This document shows positions 1 through 8,648 of a stretch of 64,000 nt of DNA, one piece after another. The DNA is taken from assembly GCA_052084925.1 (NCBI GenBank), contig JBQDEV010000007.1, forward strand, positions 1-64,000, in the 5' to 3' direction. Numbering within the stretch: position 1 is the stretch's first letter; every line of letters begins with the position of its first letter. A program made the translations under genes and the position numbers. Under the pieces are notes generated by a model, which did not search any database, had not been told where the DNA came from, and saw nothing but the letters and a program-made list of their open reading frames with translations. This DNA comes from CmP2 sp052084925. GTDB taxonomy: Bacteria; Actinomycetota; Actinomycetes; Actinomycetales; Micrococcaceae.

Positions 1-36
1 TTTTCAGGTTCGGGGCCGCGCTGGTTTTAGCGGATG

Positions 37-1320
37 TCAGACGCCGGGGTAATCGCGCTGAATCTCACCGGTGTAGATCTGGCGCGGTCGGCCGATCTTG
101 GTGGACTTGTCGTCGATCATCTCCCGCCACTGGGCGATCCAGCCCGGCAGCCGTCCCAGGGCGAAGAGCACGGTGAACATCTTCTCAGGGAAGCCCATCG
201 CCTTGTAGATCAGGCCCGTGTAGAAGTCGACGTTCGGGTACAGCTTGCGCTCGATGAAGTACTCATCGGCCAGCGCGCGCTCTTCGAGCCGCATGGCGAT
301 GTCGAGCAGTTCGTCGCCGCCGGCGACCTTGCCGAGGATCTCGTCGGCAGCCGCCTTGGCGATGCGGGCACGCGGGTCGTAGTTCTTGTAGACGCGGTGT
401 CCGAAGCCCATCAGCTTCACGCCGTCTTCCTTGTTCTTCACCTTGTCCATGAAGTCCTCGGGCTTGAGGCCCTCGGTCTTGATCTGGTGCAGCATGTTCA
501 GCACGGCTTCGTTGGCGCCGCCGTGCAGCGGACCGTAGAGCGCGTTGATGCCCGCAGAGACGGAAGCGAACATGTTCGCGTGGGAGGAACCCACCAGACG
601 CACGGTGGAGGTGGAGCAGTTCTGTTCGTGATCGGCGTGCAGGATCAGCAGCCGATCCAGTGCCTTGACGACGTCGTCATCGAGCTCATAGGCCTCCGCC
701 GGAACCCCGAAGCACAGGCGCATGAAGTTCTCGGTCAGGTTCAGCGAGTTGTCCGGGTAAAGCATCGGCTGACCCAGCGATTTCTTGAACGCGTAGGCGG
801 CGATGACTGGCAGCTTCGACATGAGGCGAATGGTCGAGATGTGGACCTGCTCCTCGTCGAAGGGGTCCAGGGAGTCGGCGTAGAACGTCGAGAGGGCCGA
901 CACCGCAGAAGACAGCACCGGCATGGGGTGAGCGTCCCGGGGGAACCCGGAGAAGAAGCTCTTCAGGTCTTCGTGCAGCATGGTGTGCGAGCGGATGTTG
1001 CGGTCCCAGTCGTCCAGCTGGGCGTCGGTGGGTAGCTCGCCGTAAATGAGCAGGTAGGCGACCTCGAGGAACGAGGAGTGCTCGGCCAGCTGCTCGATCG
1101 GATAGCCGCGATAGCGGAGGATGCCTTCGGCTCCGTCGATGTAGGTGATCGCGGACTTGGTGTTCGCGGTGTTCATGAAGCCGGGGTCGTAGGTGACCGC
1201 TCCGGTCTCTTTGAGCAGCGGGCCGATATTCAACCCTTCGTTGCCCACCGTGGAGGTCTCGCGGGTCAGTTCGACATCATGCCCATCAACAGACAGAGTT
1301 CCGGAGGTATTCTCGGTCAT
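37..1320 (-). CDS. gltA: Citrate synthase
   Basis: Condenses oxaloacetate and acetyl-CoA to citrate in the TCA cycle; cytosolic. The 427-residue protein has the usual type II length. It shows the catalytic region with GPLHGGANEAV (active-site His in the HGG segment), the GFGHRVYKNYDPR motif and a C-terminal GRPRQIYTG segment. The frame is open further upstream, but the ATG at 1320 is preferred: it is preceded by a GAGGGAG ribosome site, and MTENTSGTLSVDG matches actinobacterial citrate synthases. It is transcribed toward the window edge and lies just downstream of dapC. Identification is secure. Confidence 0.97.
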   Translation of the reverse strand: MTENTSGTLSVDGHDVELTRETSTVGNEGLNIGPLLKETGAVTYDPGFMNTANTKSAITYIDGAEGILRYRGYPIEQLAEHSSFLEVAYLLIYGELPTDAQLDDWDRNIRSHTMLHEDLKSFFSGFPRDAHPMPVLSSAVSALSTFYADSLDPFDEEQVHISTIRLMSKLPVIAAYAFKKSLGQPMLYPDNSLNLTENFMRLCFGVPAEAYELDDDVVKALDRLLILHADHEQNCSTSTVRLVGSSHANMFASVSAGINALYGPLHGGANEAVLNMLHQIKTEGLKPEDFMDKVKNKEDGVKLMGFGHRVYKNYDPRARIAKAAADEILGKVAGGDELLDIAMRLEERALADEYFIERKLYPNVDFYTGLIYKAMGFPEKMFTVLFALGRLPGWIAQWREMIDDKSTKIGRPRQIYTGEIQRDYPGV

Positions 1321-1371
1321 AGTGCTCCCTCGAGAAGATCGGCCACAACGGCATGCTGTGGCGCCACACAC

Positions 1372-1400
1372 ATTATCGGTTCGACTCTAACCTACCAATA
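1372..1400 (-). promoter_or_regulatory. Probable gltA promoter
   Basis: On the minus strand a TATTGG (1395-1400) and a GATAAT (1372-1377) are separated by 17 bases, giving a plausible sigma-70-type -35/-10 pair. A start a few bases downstream would give a leader of roughly 45 bases before the gltA ATG. The assignment is by eye only. gltA could also be read through from dapC, which ends 156 bases upstream. Confidence 0.4.
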
Positions 1401-1476
1401 TCCGGCAGGTTTCGCCCGTTCGCCCGCATGCGACCAATGTCACGTGGGGTCATCCGCGCCCACGGGCGACGGTGCG

Positions 1477-2610
1477 TCAGATTCCCGTGCGGATGCGCGA
1501 GACCGCGCGGGCCACGGCCTCATCGGTCGCGGTGATCGCCACCCGGACAAAGCCGTTCCCGGCCTCACCGTAGAAGACGCCCGGTCCGACGACGATCCCG
1601 GCGTCCGCGAAGCGCTGAACGAGGTCCCAGGTGTCTTGGGCGGTAGCGGCACCGGTGGTGGAATCTGCCTGCCGGGTCCACAGGTACAGCCCTGCCTCGG
1701 AATGCTCGACGTGCAGCCCCGACTCGGTGAGCGCGGCCAGCAGCGCTCCGCGCCGGTTCCTGTAGCGGTCTTTCTGCTCCTGGACATGCACGTCATCGCG
1801 AAGAGCAGCCACCATGGCGGCTTGGATCGGGGCCGGAACGATCATGCCAGCGTGCTTGCGGCTATTAATCAAGGTGGTGATGATCTGCTCATCGCCGGCC
1901 GCGAAAGCGGCCCGGTAGCCAGCGAGATTCGACTGCTTCGACAGCGAATAGACAGAGAGGATTCCGGTGGTGTCACCGCCGTTGACGGCCGGGTCCAGCA
2001 CGCTGGGCACGCCGGTCTCCCACTGGTCCCACCCCAGTTCCGCATAGCATTCGTCACCGGCGATCACGGCCCCGAGGGCACGGGCGGCGGCGATCTTCTC
2101 CGCCACCTCATCGGCGGTGTCGACGCGGCCGGTGGGGTTGGCCGGAGAGTTCGTCCAGACCAGTTTCACCCGGGAGCGGGTCTCGTCGTCGAGCTCGGCG
2201 AGCGAGTCCGCGGCAACGGGGGTGGCACCCACCAGCTGCGCTCCGATGTCGTAGGTGGGGTAGGCAACCTCTGGGCGGACGACGACGTCGCCGGGGCCGA
2301 GCCCCATCAGCAGCGGCAGCCAGGCGATGAATTCTTTGGAGCCGATGGTGGGGATCACCTGGGCGGAGGTGATCTGTGCGCCGCGACGACGGACGAACCA
2401 GTCGGCGATGGCCTCCCGCAGCTCGGCGGTGCCGCCGGTGGTTGGGTATCCGTGCGCATCGGTGTGGTCGCGCAGCGCCTGCTGGATCAGCTCCGGGGTG
2501 GGATCGACAGGGGTGCCGATCGACAAGTCGGCCACGCCGTCGGGGTGCTCGGCGGCACGCGCACGGTAGGGGGCCAGCTGCTCCCAGGGGTATTCGGGAA
2601 GGGTCAGCAT
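1477..2610 (-). CDS. dapC: Succinyldiaminopimelate transaminase
   Basis: PLP-dependent class I/II aminotransferase of 377 residues. It converts N-succinyl-2-amino-6-ketopimelate to N-succinyl-LL-2,6-diaminopimelate in the lysine and peptidoglycan pathway. Visible hallmarks are GYPTTGGTAELREAI near residue 55, the WTNSPANPTG motif, and the Schiff-base lysine in SLSKQSNLAGYRAAF. The ATG at 2610 follows an AAAGG site. In many actinobacteria dapC lies directly downstream of fdxA, as here (52-base gap), which supports this assignment over a generic aminotransferase. Confidence 0.93.
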   Translation of the reverse strand: MLTLPEYPWEQLAPYRARAAEHPDGVADLSIGTPVDPTPELIQQALRDHTDAHGYPTTGGTAELREAIADWFVRRRGAQITSAQVIPTIGSKEFIAWLPLLMGLGPGDVVVRPEVAYPTYDIGAQLVGATPVAADSLAELDDETRSRVKLVWTNSPANPTGRVDTADEVAEKIAAARALGAVIAGDECYAELGWDQWETGVPSVLDPAVNGGDTTGILSVYSLSKQSNLAGYRAAFAAGDEQIITTLINSRKHAGMIVPAPIQAAMVAALRDDVHVQEQKDRYRNRRGALLAALTESGLHVEHSEAGLYLWTRQADSTTGAATAQDTWDLVQRFADAGIVVGPGVFYGEAGNGFVRVAITATDEAVARAVSRIRTGI

Positions 2611-2662
2611 GCGCTCGTTACCTTTCGTCGCTCGGGCGGTCTCGGCGGATCCGTCGGGATGA

Positions 2663-2986
2663 TCAGTCGGCTTCCTGTGGGGGCAGCGCGGTAATCAACG
2701 CGTGATCCTTCGGAATCACACCCATCTTCGCCGCCCCACCCGGAGACCCCACATCAGAAAAGAACTCCACATTGGCACCGTAATAATCCTCCCACTCCTC
2801 AGGAAGATCATCCTCATAATAAATAGCCTCCACCGGACACACCGGCTCACACGCACCACAATCCACACACTCATCAGGATGGATATACAGCATCCGCTCA
2901 CCCTCATAGATGCAATCCACCGGGCACTCATCAATACACGCCCGATCCTTCACATCCACACACGGCAGAGCAATCACATACGTCAC
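2663..2986 (-). CDS. fdxA: Seven-iron ferredoxin (3Fe-4S/4Fe-4S)
   Basis: A 107-residue electron carrier. The N-terminal half carries a CVDVKDRAC-x-DECPVDC cluster set and a second CVDCGACEPVCPVEA motif, the pattern of FdxA-type ferredoxins; the acidic C-terminal tail is also typical. It starts at a GTG with an AAAGG site about ten bases upstream. Codon use is strikingly different from its neighbours: from the start to about codon 97 nearly all codons end in G or T, then the last dozen revert to the local C/G-ending style. It lies between a small membrane protein gene and dapC. Confidence 0.96.
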   Translation of the reverse strand: MTYVIALPCVDVKDRACIDECPVDCIYEGERMLYIHPDECVDCGACEPVCPVEAIYYEDDLPEEWEDYYGANVEFFSDVGSPGGAAKMGVIPKDHALITALPPQEAD

Positions 2987-3064
2987 GGAAGTTCAGTACC
3001 TTTCACAGCGGTCCTCGCGGGTGCGAATGGCGCACAGTCCCCTCAGACGGCGCCTGCACCCAGT

Positions 3065-3580
3065 CTAGTGTGTCGCCGCGGGCGCGGGTCGCTGTGGGAC
3101 GGTCCGTGGCAGCAGCCGGGCGCTGAGCAGCAGCACGATGATGGCCACCACGGGCACGCCGAAGAGCCAGATCCCCTCGGCAATCACCGGTCCGGGCAGC
3201 GCCTGCCAAGTGTAGGAGTTAATGGCGATGTTGAAGACGTCGCGGGTGGGGAGGAAGGCGATGCCGATGATCACGGTATACGCAGCGACGACGGTGAGTG
3301 CGCCAACCCAGAGCTGTCGTGTTGCGAGGGTGGCCCACAATTGGGCGCATCCCGTCAGGACCAGCGCCAGCAGCGCTCCCCAGGGGATCATCACCGACCC
3401 GAACCAGTGCAGCTGCAGGTGGAGCAGGGTGCCGATGAGACCAGAGCCGGCGCCGACGATCAGGGCCAGGACCGCTGAGGCGATCCGCTGGCCCGTCGTC
3501 GACGCCGTCGCTGGTGTCTCGAGGTGATCAGTTGGCGGCACGGGCGCGCTGGCGTGACGCTTTGAGTCGTTCGTTGGCAT
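3065..3580 (-). CDS. Small membrane protein, DUF6113-like
   Basis: A 171-residue protein with about four hydrophobic segments (IASAVLALIVGAGSGLIGTL, a second near WGALLALVLTGCAQLWATL, one near VGALTVVAAYTVIIGIAFL and a C-terminal IWLFGVPVVAIIVLLLSAR). The frame extends to 3640, but the ATG at 3580 gives a sensible hydrophilic N-terminus; either start overlaps the 3' end of typA. In related actinobacteria a DUF6113-type protein sits between mshB and fdxA. Here mshB is absent from that spot. The family name rests on position and topology, and the function is unknown. Confidence 0.75.
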   Translation of the reverse strand: MPTNDSKRHASAPVPPTDHLETPATASTTGQRIASAVLALIVGAGSGLIGTLLHLQLHWFGSVMIPWGALLALVLTGCAQLWATLATRQLWVGALTVVAAYTVIIGIAFLPTRDVFNIAINSYTWQALPGPVIAEGIWLFGVPVVAIIVLLLSARLLPRTVPQRPAPAATH

Positions 3581-5441
3581 CGAGGACCACTTTACGGATG
3601 CGAATCGCTTCCGGGGTAATCTCGACACACTCATCTTCACGGGCGAACTCCAGGGACTCCTCCAGCGTCAGCCGACGCGGCGGGGTGAGGCCCTCGAACG
3701 AGTCGGCACTGGCCGAGCGCATGTTCGTGAGCTTCTTCTCCTTGGTGATGTTCACGTCCATGTCGTCGGCGCGCGAGTTCTCGCCCACGATCATGCCCTC
3801 GTAGACCTCGGAGGTCGGCTGGATGAAGAACGAGCCGCGCTCCTGCAGGTTGATCATGGCGAACGGGGTGGCGGTCCCGGCACGGTCGGCGATCAGCGAG
3901 CCGTTGTTGCGGTACTCGATCGGTCCGGCCCAGGGCTCGTAGCCGTTGGCGATGGAGGAGGCGATGCCCGCACCGCGGGTGTCGGTGAGGAACTGGGTGC
4001 GGAAACCGATCAGGCCACGGGCGGGAACGTTGAACTCCATGCGCACCCAGCCGGTGCCGTGGTTCGACATTTCCGTCATCCGGCCCTTGCGTCCGGCCAG
4101 CAGCTGGGTGATGGCGCCCATGAACTCGTCGGGGGCGTCGATGGTCATCAGTTCCATCGGCTCGTGCACCTTGCCGTCGATGGTCTTGGTGACCACCTGG
4201 GGCTTGCCCACGGTGAGCTCGAAGCCCTCGCGGCGCATCTGTTCAACGAGGATGGCCAGCGCCAGCTCACCGCGGCCCTGCACCTCCCAGGCGTCGGGAC
4301 GCTCGGTGGGCAGCACGCGCAGGGAGACGTTACCGACGAGCTCGGCGTCGAGGCGGTCCTTGACCTGGCGGGCGGTGACCTTGGCTCCCTTGACACGGCC
4401 GGCCATCGGTGAGGTGTTGATGCCGATGGTCATGGAGATCGCCGGATCGTCCACGGTGATCAGGGGCAGCGGCTTGGGATTCTCCAGGTCGGTGAGGGTC
4501 TCACCGATCATGATGTCCTCGATGCCGGCGACGGCGACGATCTCGCCGGGTCCAGCGGATTCGATCGGTTCGCGGCTCAGGCCCTTGGTGCCGAGCAGCT
4601 CGGTGATCTTCACCGTCTTGGTCGTGCCGTCCTGGCGTGCCCAGGCGACTTGCTGGCCCTTGCGGAGGGTGCCGTTGAAGATGCGCAGCAGTGCCAGGCG
4701 TCCGAGGAACGGGGAGGCGTCAAGGTTGGTGACGTGAGCCTGCAGGACTTCGCCTTCGGTGTAGGCCGGTGCGGCGATGTGCTCGAGGATGGTCGCGAAC
4801 AGCGGTTCCAGGTCCTCGCTCTCGGGCAGCGCGCCGTCGGCAGGCTGTTCCAGGGAGGCGCGGCCGGCCTTGCCGGAGGCGTAGACCACGGGCAGGTTCA
4901 GCACGGAGTCCAAGTCCAGGTCCTCCACCTCTTCGGAGAGGTCGGAGGCCAGGCCGAGCAGCAGGTCCATAGTGTCGGAGACGACGCCGTCAATACGGGC
5001 ATCGGGACGGTCGGTCTTGTTCACGACGAGGATGACGGGGAGCTTCGCAGCCAGCGCCTTGCGCAGCACGAAACGAGTCTGCGGCAGCGGACCCTCGGAA
5101 GCGTCCACGAGCAACACGACACCGTCGACCATGGACAGGCCGCGTTCGACCTCACCGCCGAAGTCGGCGTGGCCGGGGGTGTCGATGACGTTGAAGGTGA
5201 TGGGCTGGCCCTCGGCGGAGGGGCCGGAGTAGAACACGGTGGTGTTCTTGGCCAGGATGGTGATGCCCTTCTCGCGTTCCAGTTCACCGGAATCCATCAC
5301 TCGGTCTTCGACCTCGCCGTGGCTCGAGAAGGCGCCAGCCTGGCGCAGCATGGCATCGACCAAGGTGGTCTTGCCGTGGTCAACGTGGGCGACGATGGCG
5401 ACATTGCGCAGGTCTTCGCGTCGGGTGAGGGATTCGCTCAT
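3528..5441 (-). CDS. typA: Translational GTPase TypA/BipA
   Basis: Ribosome-associated GTPase of 637 residues, involved in 50S assembly and stress adaptation. The G1 motif AHVDHGKTT lies at residues 18-26, the G3 motif DTPGH near 88 and the G4 motif NKTD near 142. They are followed by EF-Tu domain II, EF-G-like domains III and V, and the BipA C-terminal region with NHGTGWVRMEFNVPARGLIGFR. Length and order are normal for the family. The ATG at 5441 begins MSESLTRREDLRN, as in actinobacterial homologs. Its 3' end overlaps the following membrane protein gene. Confidence 0.97.
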   Translation of the reverse strand: MSESLTRREDLRNVAIVAHVDHGKTTLVDAMLRQAGAFSSHGEVEDRVMDSGELEREKGITILAKNTTVFYSGPSAEGQPITFNVIDTPGHADFGGEVERGLSMVDGVVLLVDASEGPLPQTRFVLRKALAAKLPVILVVNKTDRPDARIDGVVSDTMDLLLGLASDLSEEVEDLDLDSVLNLPVVYASGKAGRASLEQPADGALPESEDLEPLFATILEHIAAPAYTEGEVLQAHVTNLDASPFLGRLALLRIFNGTLRKGQQVAWARQDGTTKTVKITELLGTKGLSREPIESAGPGEIVAVAGIEDIMIGETLTDLENPKPLPLITVDDPAISMTIGINTSPMAGRVKGAKVTARQVKDRLDAELVGNVSLRVLPTERPDAWEVQGRGELALAILVEQMRREGFELTVGKPQVVTKTIDGKVHEPMELMTIDAPDEFMGAITQLLAGRKGRMTEMSNHGTGWVRMEFNVPARGLIGFRTQFLTDTRGAGIASSIANGYEPWAGPIEYRNNGSLIADRAGTATPFAMINLQERGSFFIQPTSEVYEGMIVGENSRADDMDVNITKEKKLTNMRSASADSFEGLTPPRRLTLEESLEFAREDECVEITPEAIRIRKVVLDANERLKASRQRARAAN

Positions 5442-5611
5442 ATGCGTGTCTCAGTTCTGTTGATCTGTGAGCACCCCGGCCGCTCGATTCTTCGCACGAC
5501 AAACCAGCGTGAACACACGCCGTGGTGCTGACTGGGGCTCGGACCGCGTTACAGTCCAGTACGTATTCTACGGGACATCCGGGCTCACCCAGAACACGGG
5601 GTGCAGACACC

Positions 5612-5646
5612 GCGAGGCGGCGACCCTTTCAGGGACGCCGCCTCGC
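5612..5646 (-). terminator. Hairpin after the dipeptide ABC operon
   Basis: A perfect 11-bp stem (GCGAGGCGGCG pairing with its complement 13 bases later), lying between the end of the double-ATPase gene at 5671 and the start of typA. No T-tract follows on the minus strand, but GC-rich actinobacterial terminators often lack one. Its place at the end of a four-gene operon supports a terminator or 3'-end-stabilising role. Confidence 0.6.
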
Positions 5647-5670
5647 CGAGTTTTGCTCAGAATGGGACTC

Positions 5671-7428
5671 CTAGTAGCTGGTCTCGCCGAACGATGCCAG
5701 CAGCTCGCGCCGCTCGTCACGACGGGTCTTCTGCTCGTCAGGATCCGGGACCGGAGCCGCGGCAAGGAGCCGCTTGGTGTAGTCCTGTTGCGGGTCGTGC
5801 AGGACCTTGTCGGTCTTGCCAGACTCGACCTCACGACCGTTCCTCAGCACCAGCACTTTGTGGGCGAGCATGTCGACCACCGCCAGATCATGGGAGACGA
5901 ACAGGCAGGCGAACTCGTACCGGCTCTGCAGTTCGGCGAACATGTCCAGTACGGCCGCCTGAACGGAGACGTCCAGCGCGGAGGTCGGCTCATCGGCGAT
6001 GAGCACGTCCGGGTCCATGGTCAGAGCGCGAGCAATGGAGATGCGCTGACGCTGACCGCCCGAAAGCTCGTGCGGATAGCGGTTCACCACGGTGCGGGGC
6101 AGTTTCACCGCGTCCAGCAGCTCGTAGGCGCGATCCAGGCGAGTCTTGGCGTTGCCGACCTGGTGGATCACCATGGGCTCGGTGATGATGTCACCGATCG
6201 GGAAACGCGGATCCAAGGAGGCCGCCGGATCCTGGAAAACGACGCCGATTTGTTTCCGCATGGCCCGTGAGTCTTTCCGAGACAACGAGGTGAGTTCCTT
6301 GCCATAGAGCTTCATGCTGCCCGCGGTGATGGGCAACAGCCCCAGCACTGACTTCGCGATGGTGGACTTGCCGGAGCCTGACTCCCCCACCAGCCCCATA
6401 ATCTCGCCGGGTGCCACCGTGAAGGACACGTCGTGGACCACATTGCGCTGTTTGCCGCGGTGCTCGTAGGCGATGGAGATGCCTTTGGCCTCCACCGCGT
6501 ACATCGCACCGGCCTTCACCGCCTCCGTCACAGGCTCCGGTTCGGCGACCTCATAGCTGTCGCCGAGCCGTGGCACTGAGGAAAGCAGGCGCTGGGTATA
6601 CGGATGCTGTGGCGACTGCATCACCTGGTGCACGGGTCCGGATTCGACCATCTCACCGCGCAGCATCACACAAACACGATCAGCCATGTCGGCGACCACG
6701 CCCATGTTGTGGGTGATCAGCAGGATGCCCGTGTTCAGCTTGTCCTTCAGGCTGCGCAGCAGCTCGAGGATCTCCGCCTGCACGGTGACGTCCAGTGCGG
6801 TGGTCGGCTCGTCGGCGATGATCACCTCCGGCGAGCAACTGATCGCCATCGCGATGACGATGCGCTGGCGCTGACCACCCGAGAACTGATGTGGGTACTG
6901 CTTCAGACGGCTCGCCGCATCCGGGATGCCGACCATCTCCAGCAGCTCGACAGCACGCCGCTTAGCTTCCTTGCCGAAGGCCAGGTTGTGCACGGCCAGC
7001 GATTCGGTCAACTGGTCACCCACGGTGAGCACCGGGTTCAACGCCGTCATCGGCTCTTGGAACACCATCGCGACCCGGCTGCCGCGAATCTTCCGCAGCG
7101 ACGCCGCATCCATGGCGGTCACGTTTTGCTCATTGAGCCGTACTTCGCCGTCGATGCGGGCGTTACTCGGCAGCAGGCCCATCGCGGTGGCTGAGGTAAC
7201 GGACTTGCCCGAACCGGACTCGCCCACCAGCGCGACCACTTCACCGGGCTTGACGTCGAAGGTCACACCCTTCACGGCGTCGACCTGCCCGAATTCGGTG
7301 TCGAAGCTGACCTTCAGGTTGTTGAAGGACAGGATCGGTTTGCCGCCGAGGTCACCGTGGCGCTTGACGACGTTCGTCGACGTCGTCACCGCTTTGGGCT
7401 CTTTGCGGTTTGCTCGCTTGTTCATCAT
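5671..7428 (-). CDS. Fused ABC ATPase of peptide/nickel importer (DppD-DppF type)
   Basis: A 585-residue protein holding two complete ABC ATPase domains. The first has Walker A GESGSGKS near residue 74 and the signature FSGGQRQRIVIA. The second has Walker A GESGSGKSTIAKS near 347 and ELSGGQRQRISIARA. It powers uptake of oligopeptides or a similar solute together with the two permeases upstream. Such D-F fusions are common in actinobacteria. It starts with ATGATGA, overlapping the stop of the permease gene by four bases, which implies translational coupling. The substrate cannot be told from sequence. Confidence 0.93.
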   Translation of the reverse strand: MMNKRANRKEPKAVTTSTNVVKRHGDLGGKPILSFNNLKVSFDTEFGQVDAVKGVTFDVKPGEVVALVGESGSGKSVTSATAMGLLPSNARIDGEVRLNEQNVTAMDAASLRKIRGSRVAMVFQEPMTALNPVLTVGDQLTESLAVHNLAFGKEAKRRAVELLEMVGIPDAASRLKQYPHQFSGGQRQRIVIAMAISCSPEVIIADEPTTALDVTVQAEILELLRSLKDKLNTGILLITHNMGVVADMADRVCVMLRGEMVESGPVHQVMQSPQHPYTQRLLSSVPRLGDSYEVAEPEPVTEAVKAGAMYAVEAKGISIAYEHRGKQRNVVHDVSFTVAPGEIMGLVGESGSGKSTIAKSVLGLLPITAGSMKLYGKELTSLSRKDSRAMRKQIGVVFQDPAASLDPRFPIGDIITEPMVIHQVGNAKTRLDRAYELLDAVKLPRTVVNRYPHELSGGQRQRISIARALTMDPDVLIADEPTSALDVSVQAAVLDMFAELQSRYEFACLFVSHDLAVVDMLAHKVLVLRNGREVESGKTDKVLHDPQQDYTKRLLAAAPVPDPDEQKTRRDERRELLASFGETSY

Positions 7429-8648
7429 CGGGTCCCTCCCTCGGGTCCGGAAGAGTTGGGATCGGGGTGTTGTGGCCCCTCGTGCTCCGACGACGGAACG
7501 GGTCGCTCCAGCTCACCGGGCTGCTCGGGAACATCGGTGCGCTGCGTGCCCATGGTGGCCACGGCGGCTTCCTTGCGCCCGGACATCCCGAGCACGCTGC
7601 GACGGCGCTTGATCTTGCCGGCCTGGCGCGGATCGAACGCGTCACGCAGACCGTCGCCGATGAAGTTCACCGAGAGTGCGATCGCCAGGATCATGATGCC
7701 GGGCCACCAGAAGAGCCACGGTCGGGTGGTGAACGCCGCCTGGTTATCACTAATGAGCAGGCCGAGCGAGGTTTCGGGGGCTTTCACACCGAAGCCGAGG
7801 AAGGACAGTGACGTCTCCAGCAGAATCGCCGCGGAGATCGCGAAGGTCGCGTTGACCACGATGACGCCGATCGTGTTCGGCAACAGGTGCTTGAGGATCA
7901 CGCGCCCGGGCTTGGCGCCCATGGCGATCGCAGCTGAGACGAATTCCTTTTCACGTAGCGAGAGCACCTCACCGCGGACCAGACGGGCCAGCGAGGTCCA
8001 GGTGACCAATCCGAGTACGATGGCCAGCGGCAGTACGCCGCCACCACGGAACGTCGAGGACAGCTGTCCCAGCACGGCGGCCAGGGCCAGCAGCGGGATC
8101 ACAATGACCAAGTCGGTGGTGCGCATCAGAATCGAGTCGATCCAGCCCCGGAAGTACCCGGAGATCGCGCCGATAACGGCACCGATCACGGTTGAGATAA
8201 TGCCAACCACGAAGGCGATGGTCAACGACTGTTGCGTCCCGCGCATCACCATCGCAAAGTAATCGCGTCCGATGGTGTCTTGACCAAGAGGGTGCTCGCC
8301 CCAGGCGATGCCCTCACCACCGAGGAAGCGGGGCCACAGCGACAGCGTCGGTGCGCCACCGTTCTGTACTGCACCCGTGGCGGTGTAGGTCTTATCCCAC
8401 CAGCCGGGGATGCCGGCGAAGCCGATCGAGCTGAAGGCAAGAATGAAAACCGCTGCCAAGACGGTGAAGGAGATCATCGCGCCCGCGTGGTTGCGGAACC
8501 GGCGTCGGACCATCTGGCCTTGGCTGTAGGACTTGCCGGTGATCTGACGCAGCTTGGCGTCTTCGACCTCGGCGAGGTTATGCATGTCCACCGCGGTGGA
8601 GGACGACTGTGGCGTCTGGGGTGTTTCGTTGGTGCTCATCCGACTCAC
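7425..8648 (-). CDS. ABC transporter permease (DppC/OppC type)
   Basis: A 407-residue inner-membrane permease. A hydrophilic N-terminus is followed by a first membrane helix (AMISFTVLAAVFILAFSSI), a large periplasmic loop and the BPD transport domain with the EAA-type signature around VSAAIAMGAKPGRVILKHLLP. The C-terminus has an unusual hydrophilic tail of about 70 residues rich in Pro, Glu and Gly after the last helix. The GTG at 8648 overlaps the upstream permease stop (GTGA); an in-frame ATG lies at 8639. It is part of the dppA-B-C-DF operon. Confidence 0.92.
   Translation of the reverse strand: MSRMSTNETPQTPQSSSTAVDMHNLAEVEDAKLRQITGKSYSQGQMVRRRFRNHAGAMISFTVLAAVFILAFSSIGFAGIPGWWDKTYTATGAVQNGGAPTLSLWPRFLGGEGIAWGEHPLGQDTIGRDYFAMVMRGTQQSLTIAFVVGIISTVIGAVIGAISGYFRGWIDSILMRTTDLVIVIPLLALAAVLGQLSSTFRGGGVLPLAIVLGLVTWTSLARLVRGEVLSLREKEFVSAAIAMGAKPGRVILKHLLPNTIGVIVVNATFAISAAILLETSLSFLGFGVKAPETSLGLLISDNQAAFTTRPWLFWWPGIMILAIALSVNFIGDGLRDAFDPRQAGKIKRRRSVLGMSGRKEAAVATMGTQRTDVPEQPGELERPVPSSEHEGPQHPDPNSSGPEGGTR

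Noticed and set aside
34..1035. Long plus-strand open frame antisense to gltA
   Set aside because: The minus-strand frame is a clear full-length citrate synthase; the plus frame is rich in Val, Gly, His and Gln, the usual shadow of high-GC coding DNA.
1078..2694. 538-codon plus-strand frame antisense to dapC
   Set aside because: It lies opposite an unmistakable aminotransferase and has no motif of its own; typical high-GC shadow.
2702..3478. 258-codon plus-strand frame over fdxA
   Set aside because: It is opened by the G/T codon bias of fdxA on the other strand; the composition (His/Ile/Arg-rich, then Gly/Gln/Asp-rich) is not protein-like.
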